From NCBI GenBank assembly GCA_944372505.1, contig CALVZK010000008.1, positions 1-43,159 on the forward strand: a DNA stretch of 43,159 bases. Direction: 5' to 3'. This document shows positions 6,250-13,246 of the stretch, in pieces. Every line of letters starts with the position of its first letter. The stretch's first letter is position 1. The DNA is from an uncultured Clostridia bacterium (GTDB lineage Bacteria > Bacillota > Clostridia > Christensenellales > UBA1242). A model generated the notes under the pieces. It worked only from the letters and a program-made list of their open reading frames with translations. It was not told where the DNA came from and searched no databases. The position numbers were made by a program, and so were the translations under genes.

Positions 6250-7432
6250 TATTATCTTCACCTATTTCTATATTTTCAATAAATATTCTGCAATATGTAC
6301 TTTGAACACGTATTCCATCTTTGTTTTCATAATAAACATGTTTTTTATCATCTTTAACTAAAATAGGATTATTTCCCATTGTAGCACCAGTTCTGCCATT
6401 ACTCTTTCTATCTTGAGTATATCCATAATAATCGGAATACTTTTTCAATACCATTTCATCAGGATGGCAACCTGTTTGAGAACTTGCTATAATTCTAAAT
6501 TGTTCTGGATTATATTTATCCAAAAATGTAATCGGAACACCCATCAATCCAGAATAATCATAAGGAATATCTGTTACCTTATCTACATTAATAGCATCAT
6601 AATTATCAAATTTTTGAAATTCTTCTGGATTATATTTCTTATAAAGAATAAGTTTTTCATGTCTTTCTTTATAATCTAAATTTGTCCACCAACGAACACC
6701 CTTTACTCTAATATACTTATTCCCTTTTTCATCTATTCTTGTACCACTAGCTTTTAAAGGATAAGTTGAAGGAACTCTAAATTCCCTATCACCACTATGA
6801 ATAGAAGCTCCCATCCAAACTTTGTTATCTTTTATTAAGTGAAAAAAATCTCTATATGCAATAGCATTAACATTACCAATAATTAAAAAATCTTTATTAT
6901 ATTCAATTAATTGTGAAACAAATTCTCTAAATAAACTAAATGGAGGATTAGTAACTACTATATCTGATTGTTTTAAAAGTTCAATACATTCTTTACTTCT
7001 AAAATCTCCATCTTCTTTTAATAAAGTTAATGTATTCTTTTTATTTTTAATTAAATATTCTACATCTGCCAAATCAATTGCTCCATCGTTATTATTATCA
7101 ATCACTTCTGTTATTTCAATTTTATAAGGTTTTTTTGATTCTTCTTTTTTGATTGTTAAACCTTTAACATCAAACAGTGATAGTTGCTCTGTTATGATTG
7201 GTGATCCAGCATAGCAAGTTGAAATTATTTTTTTTAATCCTAAATAATTAAAATTCATTGCAAAATATTTAAAAAAATTACTTTCAAATGGATCATCACA
7301 ATTGCAAAATACAACTTTATCCTTAAAATATGTTTTATAATATTTCATTTCTTTTTCTATATCTTCAAGCGATGTATAAAATTCATCATTCTTATTTTTC
7401 TGAGCATTTCTCATACCATGTATTTCAGGCAT
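6236..7432 (-). CDS. EcoRI-type adenine-specific DNA methyltransferase, copy 1
   Basis: Paralogue of the next gene, 398 aa, with motif IV TNPPFSLFRE (NPPF 162-165), the FCNCDDPFESNFFKYF segment (42-57) and the EF-hand-like loop DNNNDGAIDLAD (112-123). It is longer at the C-terminus (about 330-398), a region rich in polar and aromatic residues that is absent or different in copy 2 and may set target choice. ATG start follows GGAGGTG with good spacing; an extended -10 promoter lies 36 bp upstream, so this is the first gene of the methyltransferase-methyltransferase-DUF262/HNH operon. Two methyltransferases beside one nuclease fits protection of an asymmetric site, one enzyme per strand; this is inference. 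Confidence 0.9.
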   Translation of the reverse strand: MPEIHGMRNAQKNKNDEFYTSLEDIEKEMKYYKTYFKDKVVFCNCDDPFESNFFKYFAMNFNYLGLKKIISTCYAGSPIITEQLSLFDVKGLTIKKEESKKPYKIEITEVIDNNNDGAIDLADVEYLIKNKKNTLTLLKEDGDFRSKECIELLKQSDIVVTNPPFSLFREFVSQLIEYNKDFLIIGNVNAIAYRDFFHLIKDNKVWMGASIHSGDREFRVPSTYPLKASGTRIDEKGNKYIRVKGVRWWTNLDYKERHEKLILYKKYNPEEFQKFDNYDAINVDKVTDIPYDYSGLMGVPITFLDKYNPEQFRIIASSQTGCHPDEMVLKKYSDYYGYTQDRKSNGRTGATMGNNPILVKDDKKHVYYENKDGIRVQSTYCRIFIENIEIGEDNNGRE

Positions 7433-7467
7433 AATACACCTCCAATTTGTATATATCTATACTCATT

Positions 7468-7476
7468 ATTATACCA
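7468..7476 (-). promoter_or_regulatory. Extended -10 promoter of the methyltransferase-nuclease operon
   Basis: TGG-TATAAT on the minus strand (TATAAT at 7468-7473) lies 36 bp before the ATG of copy 1. The -35 region is poor. The -10 type matches that of the HU promoter. Confidence 0.5.
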
Positions 7477-7523
7477 TGAAAACTCAAAATTTTCTTAATT
7501 TAATTTACACCTTTGATTAAAAT

Positions 7524-8678
7524 TTATAATTTTTTATTTATTTTTTCTATATTTTCTTTTATTTTATCTATATCTATATTAACATTTAAATCCTGTAAAA
7601 CTTGAACTCTAAAAATTAAATTTAATTTAGCGAACATAATTACACAATCATGACCATAATACCTATCTTTTTCTTCATCCAAATGATCAAAGTAATTTCT
7701 ATGATTCACTAATTTTGAATTCGTTTTATATTTCTTTCTTTCAATTTTAGTTAAAATTAAATTTGAATATTTTTTTTGAAAATAAAAATATTCTAAAATT
7801 ACATTTAACTCTGGTCTATTATTATTCTTTTTAGTATTATAAATAATTAATTGCATTAATTCCTTCATGTGCATGACTTTACTATAACCCTCTAGGATAT
7901 TAATCATAAATGATAATGAAATATCTTCAAATTGAAAATCAGCAGAAGCAAGCAAATATAAATCGAAAATGGCATGAGTTTGTTTTCTAATTATTAACCA
8001 CTTACTATAGAGAATAGATACATTTGTTTTTTTTAATTTGAATAATACTTGATTAGTAAAAGAATCCTTCTTTTTAACATTAAACTTATTATTTAAATTT
8101 GGATAATATTCTATTTCTTTATCATTAACTTTTAATTTTAAATAATTAATCAAATAATATTGTCCTATGGAAAAAGAAATAAATGTATAAAATTCTAATA
8201 ATCTATGAATCAAATTTTTTACAATCATTTGTCTATTATTATAAATGATTGTAAGTTCATATTCTCTGGGATTAAAATTTAAATTTATTTTATATTCTTT
8301 AGCATTATGTTTAAAGTTTAACTCTTTTCCTAATGATTCTTCAACATCAACCATATTTATCTTTGTGTGATCAAATGACAAAGAGATTTCTGAACATTTA
8401 CTATTTAATAAATCAGGAATTTTTGCACCAATTAATAATGTGTCAAAATATATATATAAATTAGATTCGCTTAAGCCAAATCTACAATTAAATAATGTAT
8501 AAACAGTATTGTCATCTGTAATAAATAAATTATCAACACTTTTTTGATTCCAAAACAATAAAACACAAATATAGTCTTTTTCTTTTGGATTTATTTTAGC
8601 CATGACAGTTTTATTTCTTATATCAATTATAGTTTTTTTAACTAAAATTTTTTCAGTATTAAATTCCAACAAAGTCAT
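7524..8678 (-). CDS. ApeA-like protein with C-terminal HEPN domain
   Basis: About 384 aa. The C-terminal third is a HEPN domain: ISLSFMINILEGYSKVMH helix, then LVNHRNYFDHLDEE containing the Rx4H ribonuclease motif (R327, H332), and a final long helix. The N-terminal 200 residues are a beta-rich region with GxxSxSNLYIYFDTLLIG-type strands, as in ApeA N-terminal domains. ApeA proteins are single-gene abortive-infection effectors that cleave RNA on phage sensing. Start ATG at 8676-8678 follows GGGTGA; an in-frame TTG at 8690 is less likely. It sits directly upstream of the methyltransferase operon, extending the defence block. HEPN and context are clear; ApeA family membership is somewhat less certain. 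The 159 bp upstream, to the relaxase stop, hold no gene or clear terminator. Confidence 0.75.
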   Translation of the reverse strand: MTLLEFNTEKILVKKTIIDIRNKTVMAKINPKEKDYICVLLFWNQKSVDNLFITDDNTVYTLFNCRFGLSESNLYIYFDTLLIGAKIPDLLNSKCSEISLSFDHTKINMVDVEESLGKELNFKHNAKEYKINLNFNPREYELTIIYNNRQMIVKNLIHRLLEFYTFISFSIGQYYLINYLKLKVNDKEIEYYPNLNNKFNVKKKDSFTNQVLFKLKKTNVSILYSKWLIIRKQTHAIFDLYLLASADFQFEDISLSFMINILEGYSKVMHMKELMQLIIYNTKKNNNRPELNVILEYFYFQKKYSNLILTKIERKKYKTNSKLVNHRNYFDHLDEEKDRYYGHDCVIMFAKLNLIFRVQVLQDLNVNIDIDKIKENIEKINKKL

Positions 8679-8837
8679 AATATCACCCAACTTTTAACCA
8701 TTTATAATGCAAAGATACAATTGGTATAAAACATTGGATATATTATATCATCTATACGTACTATTTAATATAATAAAATATATTTTATAAATAATTTTTA
8801 AAAAGTAATTTTATTATAAGTAAAAAATTAGCACGCT

Positions 8838-10514
8838 CTACTTTTCTCTATAATAATCATTTATTTGTTGCTTTTCTTGGTTTGATATATTTTCTATTTC
8901 ATCTCCTGTTCCTTTTCTTTTCACATCATTATTTTTGTCGTACAAAATATATTCTTTATCATCTACTAAATATATGATTCCTCTTTTATCATAACTTATC
9001 CAAGCAACATTTTCTTTAGAAACATAGATATAATATTCACTATAAGGAATTCTAATACAATATTCTAATTTTGTTGAGCGAGATTCATCTATCATTTTTT
9101 TACTAATAGATACACTTTTTATAAACCCTTTTTCATTTTCAAGTGATATGGCTTTAATTTTTTCTAACTCACTTGCTTTATTTTTTAGATAGCTTAAATA
9201 AGCATAGCTTTTATTTACATTTATTTTCATTTTATTTGCTTCAGCAATAATATCTTTTACTTCATCAATCGATTCAACTTCTAATTCTTTCTTAGCATCT
9301 AAAAACATTTTTACTTCCTTTGAAGGTTCTAATTCTATTTGTGATAATTCTTGTTGTTCTATAAATGAATCATATATATCTAAATATTCTAAATATAAAT
9401 TACATAAAGGCACTCTTAATTGTAATGTCTCATTTTCAGAAAATAATTCTTGATATTCTGCTTCTCTATTTGCTATATCACTTTTTATCTTTTCAATTTG
9501 TTCTTCTAATGTTTCATATCCAAAAATCTTGTTTTCATTTAAAAAATTTATTGTATCTACTAATTGATGATAACGCCTTATTTCCATATATCTCGAATTA
9601 TAATATTTAAAATATTCATTATTAGAATCTAAATCTTTCATACTATACAATATTGATTGTTTAGATCTAATCGCTAGTTCATTATATAAAGATAAAATTT
9701 CACTATCAGTATTATCTAAATTATATTTTTCAAAATCTATAACTATATTATTTTTTCTTTTTAATTTAAAAAAATCTTTTAATGACTCTTCACTATATTC
9801 ATCGCCTAAAGTTTTGATACTGACAAATCTTTCTTTTCCGTATGGACGAACACGAATATTTTTACCAGATTTAATTTGATAACCATCATAGGCTAATTGT
9901 TCTAACATTTCATCGAAAGAAAAGCATATAGCCTTTAATTTTTCAATCTTTTCGGTAATTTGCTGTCGCCATGTTTTTGTGGCTTCACTATATAAATACT
10001 TACTTTTACCAAACCTTCCAATCTTGGGAGCATCTTCAATTATTTTTAGTCCATACTCAAGTGCAATCTTATCACTCATATCTCTAAGACCATATAATCC
10101 TTCAATTGGATTAGCAAGTCGATCTTCAAGTTTTCTTCCTTTCATGTTGACTGCATTTATTACATAATGATTATGAATATGTAATCTATCAGTATGTGTT
10201 GCAACAATTACTTGAAAATCAGGATATAATCTTTTAACTAATTCTACCCCCATCTGATGAACCATTTCAGGTGTTAAATTTTTTTCTTTTGGATCAAAAG
10301 ATTGATAACCATGATAACAAGTACGACTATTATTATCTTCTTCAATATGAAATTTATCATTATTAACTTTCATTTCATAAGCAGCAAATTGGGAAGAACA
10401 ATTAATTCCTGTAACTAATGTTCCTCCCTTTGTTTTTTCAGAATCTTTTATATAATTAATACAATCAATTCTACCTTGCACTCCATGTACTGACCATCTA
10501 GCTGTAGTTGGTAT
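8838..10514 (-). CDS. Conjugative relaxase (MOBP type), probable AUA start
   Basis: Nicks oriT and pilots the transferred strand. The metal-binding triad is in ATHTDRLHIHNHYVIN (H112, H114, H116 with the start used here) and the probable nucleophile is Y21 in CINYIKDSEKT. The middle (about 290-470) is coiled coil; the end carries an RIP..YYIYV..W..YDKN module also seen in the primase. The first ordinary start is GTG at 10479-10481, but the frame stays open upstream and adds PTTARWSVHG, matching the family N-terminus (M-x-T-T...). The only usable codon there is ATA at 10512-10514, preceded by AAGAAGGTGAT (10519-10529) at ideal spacing; a stop lies just upstream. With that start it overlaps mobC by 17 bp and has 558 aa. 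Confidence 0.9.
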   Translation of the reverse strand: MPTTARWSVHGVQGRIDCINYIKDSEKTKGGTLVTGINCSSQFAAYEMKVNNDKFHIEEDNNSRTCYHGYQSFDPKEKNLTPEMVHQMGVELVKRLYPDFQVIVATHTDRLHIHNHYVINAVNMKGRKLEDRLANPIEGLYGLRDMSDKIALEYGLKIIEDAPKIGRFGKSKYLYSEATKTWRQQITEKIEKLKAICFSFDEMLEQLAYDGYQIKSGKNIRVRPYGKERFVSIKTLGDEYSEESLKDFFKLKRKNNIVIDFEKYNLDNTDSEILSLYNELAIRSKQSILYSMKDLDSNNEYFKYYNSRYMEIRRYHQLVDTINFLNENKIFGYETLEEQIEKIKSDIANREAEYQELFSENETLQLRVPLCNLYLEYLDIYDSFIEQQELSQIELEPSKEVKMFLDAKKELEVESIDEVKDIIAEANKMKINVNKSYAYLSYLKNKASELEKIKAISLENEKGFIKSVSISKKMIDESRSTKLEYCIRIPYSEYYIYVSKENVAWISYDKRGIIYLVDDKEYILYDKNNDVKRKGTGDEIENISNQEKQQINDYYREK

Positions 10515-11280
10515 TTAAATCACCTTCTTTTAATAAATAATAATTAGAATTAATTTCTTTAGAAAAATCTTTTGCAGAATTTTCATTTTCAAATTCCATA
10601 ACAATCCCAAAATGTAGAATATTATCTTCTCTATAAAAAGATATTAATAATTTCTTTTGCATTGCTATATTTCTACATAGATTCACTTTATTGATAAAAT
10701 CTTCTTTATTAATATCATCTAGTACATAACTATAAGTGTGATTGTTTATATAAACTATATATTTAGGTTTAATGTTAGGTCTATTTAGATTAGATGGTCT
10801 TACTAAATAATGCTGATAATTAGTATTCATTATTCTCGTATAAAAAGAATCATCAATTTTATATTTTTCTATCATACCTAATCGCTGTTGAATTTTTTGT
10901 TCAGTATTAACAGATAAAATTGATATTACAAGATTAGATAATTTTTTTATCATTTTAATTATCTCTATATTTTGTTTACTAATTGTATCAATATCCTTTT
11001 TATTTAGTAAATGATTATTTAATATAACTTTTTGCTCATTTAATATTTCTCTTAAAACTTCAATAAAATTACTTATTGCTTCACACAATTCTTGTTTACC
11101 TTCTATATCTTCAATGTAAATATTTTCATATATACATGCTGCCCTAATATATTCTGCTAAACAATCTCCGAATCCATATTTAATAGCTTTTTCTGTTAAA
11201 ATTTTTCTTTCCTCTTCGTTAAGCATAACATTAATTTTTCTTCTTCTTAATTTATTATATCTTTCTTCTTGAGAGTTCAT
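10498..11280 (-). CDS. MobC-like relaxosome accessory protein with extra C-terminal domain
   Basis: 260 aa. Residues 10-50 (RRRKINVMLNEEERKILTEKA...LAEYIRAA) are a ribbon-helix-helix/MobC-type DNA-binding start, followed by long helices (55-125) with the repeated I..NNHLLNKKDID...I.MIKKLSNLV pattern of plasmid mobilisation MobC proteins. These bind near oriT and help the relaxase melt the nic region. Residues 160-250 form an additional alpha/beta part (KYIVYINNHTYSYVLDDINK... LLISFYREDNILHFGIVMEF) that usual MobC proteins lack and that I do not recognise. Starts at ATG inside the preceding gene (26-bp overlap) and its 3' end contains the relaxase ribosome-binding site. Confidence 0.78.
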   Translation of the reverse strand: MNSQEERYNKLRRRKINVMLNEEERKILTEKAIKYGFGDCLAEYIRAACIYENIYIEDIEGKQELCEAISNFIEVLREILNEQKVILNNHLLNKKDIDTISKQNIEIIKMIKKLSNLVISILSVNTEQKIQQRLGMIEKYKIDDSFYTRIMNTNYQHYLVRPSNLNRPNIKPKYIVYINNHTYSYVLDDINKEDFINKVNLCRNIAMQKKLLISFYREDNILHFGIVMEFENENSAKDFSKEINSNYYLLKEGDLNTNYS

Positions 11281-11818
11281 ATTTTTTTATTTTCCTTTTT
11301 TGTAATTCAATTTTATAAATTTCTAAATTATAAAGATATGCTTTACGAAAATATTTTTCACTTAACCATTTAACTCCATCTTTTTTTATTATAACCTTAC
11401 CATCTCTTACATACTTAAATGTCTTATCATTTCTTTTTTGCATTGTATTAACTGCAACACCTATTGCATTTTTGCTTTTATTAAAATATGAACGCAAGTC
11501 TTTCAATGAAATATCTTCATATTTAAATTCATAATGAGATATATTTAATTCATTCTCAAGCCTTCTTATTTGTTTTTCAAAAAAATCAATTTCTAAATCA
11601 AGATAATATTTTTCTTTGTTAAAATAAACTTCTTTTAACCAACAAACAAATTCTAGTTTTAAATATTCAATTGTGTCACCATTGCTAGATACTCTAAAAT
11701 TAATCCAATCCTCTAAGGGGTGTCTTCTTAATGCTCTTGCTATAACATTTTCCAATTGTACTTCAGTTAAATTTAAATCTTTTTGAACACGCCACTTCTC
11801 CATTGACTTAAATTCCAT
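11255..11818 (-). CDS. Unknown first gene of the mob operon
   Basis: 187 aa, basic, predicted mostly helical; not recognised. N-terminal residues 10-30 (VQKDLNLTEVQLENVIARAL) and a C-terminal arginine/lysine-rich end (QKRKIKKYELSRRK) suggest nucleic-acid contact. It begins 70 bp from the oriT candidate, has ATG with AAAGGAG at 5 nt, a promoter just upstream, and overlaps mobC by 26 bp. Position argues for a relaxosome or oriT-binding role; that is inference from context only. Confidence 0.7.
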   Translation of the reverse strand: MEFKSMEKWRVQKDLNLTEVQLENVIARALRRHPLEDWINFRVSSNGDTIEYLKLEFVCWLKEVYFNKEKYYLDLEIDFFEKQIRRLENELNISHYEFKYEDISLKDLRSYFNKSKNAIGVAVNTMQKRNDKTFKYVRDGKVIIKKDGVKWLSEKYFRKAYLYNLEIYKIELQKRKIKKYELSRRKI

Positions 11819-11856
11819 CTTAACTCCTTTCTAAAATTCAAATTTTTAACTGAGGT

Positions 11857-11884
11857 TATTTAATAGTCTTATTTTTTCTATCAA
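11857..11884 (-). promoter_or_regulatory. Promoter of the mob operon
   Basis: TTGATA (11879-11884) and TAAATA (11857-11862) on the minus strand are 16 bp apart, about 40 bp before the first mob gene. The -35 box abuts the oriT candidate, so relaxosome assembly could repress it, as is known for several mob operons. Confidence 0.45.
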
Positions 11885-11960
11885 GCATGGTGTTTACACA
11901 CCCATTAGCTTGTTAGGACTGACTCCTAAGACCTGCAAAATAGTCTCCGACAGATTACTA
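11885..11960. other. oriT: Candidate origin of transfer (oriT)
   Basis: The 224-bp gap between the mob genes and the long operon contains a patch clearly richer in G and C than its surroundings. It holds two perfect short inverted repeats: GGTGT/ACACC (11889-11893 and 11898-11902, 4-nt loop) and TTAGGA/TCCTAA (11913-11918 and 11924-11929, 5-nt loop), followed by a non-repeated segment with AGTCTCCGACAG (11942-11953). Short hairpins next to a unique nic segment beside relaxase genes are the hallmark of oriT. The nic position is not assigned. Confidence 0.65.
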
Positions 11961-11970
11961 ATTTTTTGCG

Positions 11971-12015
11971 AAAAAAAAGAGAAAAATATTTAATATTTTT
12001 TATAATATTTTTCTC
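11971..12015 (-). terminator. Rho-independent terminator of the long operon
   Basis: A perfect 12-bp stem (12004-12015 with 11979-11990, 13-nt loop) is followed on the minus strand by eight T (11971-11978). It lies 28 bp past the last gene of the operon and directly before oriT, which would keep long transcripts out of the origin. Confidence 0.85.
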
Positions 12016-12042
12016 AGATTTTATCGTTTATTTATTATTTTT

Positions 12043-12378
12043 TTAAAAATGTTCTACTTCTTCTTTGTCATTTAATAGTGGTAAATAATTTAAATTGTCA
12101 TAAAAAACTGCAGAAGTTATTTCCCCTGATGTGGCATTTTTTAATTCTTCCTTAAAAATATTTCCGTTAATATAATGTTCCGTTAAATAATGAGCAATAG
12201 AAAATGGATTAATTTTTTCGTTATCAACTTTAATACATATATCAAAAATAAATTGTGCATCTTCATCAGATATTTCTGGAGAAACTGTAAAAATTCCATC
12301 CATAATAAGATAACTTTTTAAATTTTCTTTATGACATTCAGGCATTGTTTTATATAACATTATTATTTCATTTTTCAT
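12043..12378 (-). CDS. Small hypothetical protein, paralogue of its neighbour's N-terminus
   Basis: 111 aa from ATG at 12376-12378, which has AAGGAGG at 7 nt; an ATG at 12411 is also in frame but lacks a site. Unknown function. Residues about 35-95 align with residues about 38-100 of the next protein upstream: ISDEDAQFIFDIC...EKINPFSIAHYLTE against LSKEEIIKLIDIC...GKLDSFSLARNLTD. It is therefore a free-standing copy of that helical domain. Last gene before the terminator and oriT, thus close to the origin. It overlaps the neighbour by 11 bp. Confidence 0.7.
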   Translation of the reverse strand: MKNEIIMLYKTMPECHKENLKSYLIMDGIFTVSPEISDEDAQFIFDICIKVDNEKINPFSIAHYLTEHYINGNIFKEELKNATSGEITSAVFYDNLNYLPLLNDKEEVEHF

Positions 12379-13246
12379 ATTCTTCCTCCTTTTCCATGTC
12401 TTTTTCATCATATTTTTCTTTATATTCTTTCAAATTCTTATAATCAATTTCATCAATTAGTTCTACTTTTCCATTTTTATCATAAACAAACAACTCATCA
12501 AATAAAAAATCATAAAATTCTTTGCCTACCCAAAAATTCTCATTGTCATAGGCAACTAAAATACCTAAATCATTAATATGTAAATTAATATCGTCTACCT
12601 TATGTTTATATAATATCTTATCAATTAAATTTAATTCCTCTATTTGAATATCTGTTAAATCTTTTGTTGAAAATTTTTCTTCATACATACACTCTAATCT
12701 ATTCAAAACATAATTATCGTCTAATTTAAGATTAAACCAATCTATTTCTTCTACTACATTTTCCCAAAAATCATAAGACATTTTAACACCATATTCTATT
12801 GTTGATTTTCCATTTTGATTATAATGTAATTCTACACTATAGCCATTATCAACAACTCTAGCCACAGTATAAGAGCATCCATATTTTATGTCTTTAATAG
12901 AAGTCACTATTTCAGAATAACTTTCAAAATAATATCTTAATTGACTCATATTTTCATCAAGAAAATAAGTTTGAATTGTATCAGATGAAACTCTTTCTAA
13001 TTGTTCTAAAGTCATATATTTTTTGGTAAAAACAATATCTGTTAAATTTCTAGCTAGACTAAATGAATCTAATTTCCCATCATTTATTGACTTACATATA
13101 TCTATAAGTTTAATAATTTCTTCTTTAGAAAGTTCACTATTATTAACTGTAATTCCTAAATAATATATAAAATCATATATTTTAAAATCAGTTAATTCTT
13201 TTATTGCATTTGTTATAGATTTATAACAATCATATATATTATTCAT
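12368..13246 (-). CDS. Hypothetical two-part protein next to oriT
   Basis: 292 aa, unrecognised. N-terminal helical domain (about 1-100) is paralogous to the whole of the 111-aa neighbour; the C-terminal part (about 105-275) looks alpha/beta, with VARVVDNGYSVELHYNQNGK strands and an IDEID-rich end. Very acidic C-terminus whose codons also supply the ribosome-binding site of the neighbour. Starts at ATG inside the end of the upstream gene (8-bp overlap), so it is part of the tightly coupled run from 15.6 to 12.0 kb. A leading-region accessory or anti-defence role is possible from position only. Confidence 0.7.
   Translation of the reverse strand: MNNIYDCYKSITNAIKELTDFKIYDFIYYLGITVNNSELSKEEIIKLIDICKSINDGKLDSFSLARNLTDIVFTKKYMTLEQLERVSSDTIQTYFLDENMSQLRYYFESYSEIVTSIKDIKYGCSYTVARVVDNGYSVELHYNQNGKSTIEYGVKMSYDFWENVVEEIDWFNLKLDDNYVLNRLECMYEEKFSTKDLTDIQIEELNLIDKILYKHKVDDINLHINDLGILVAYDNENFWVGKEFYDFLFDELFVYDKNGKVELIDEIDYKNLKEYKEKYDEKDMEKEEEYEK

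Noticed and set aside
8691-8837. Promoter and terminator between the relaxase and the ApeA-like gene
   Set aside because: Several TATAAT-like boxes occur, but none has a matching -35 or extended -10, and no clear hairpin with a T-run was found.
8838-10481. Relaxase as an N-terminally truncated pseudogene or a programmed frameshift from mobC
   Set aside because: The frame itself continues upstream to the expected N-terminus with an ideal ribosome-binding site before ATA; no frameshift is needed.
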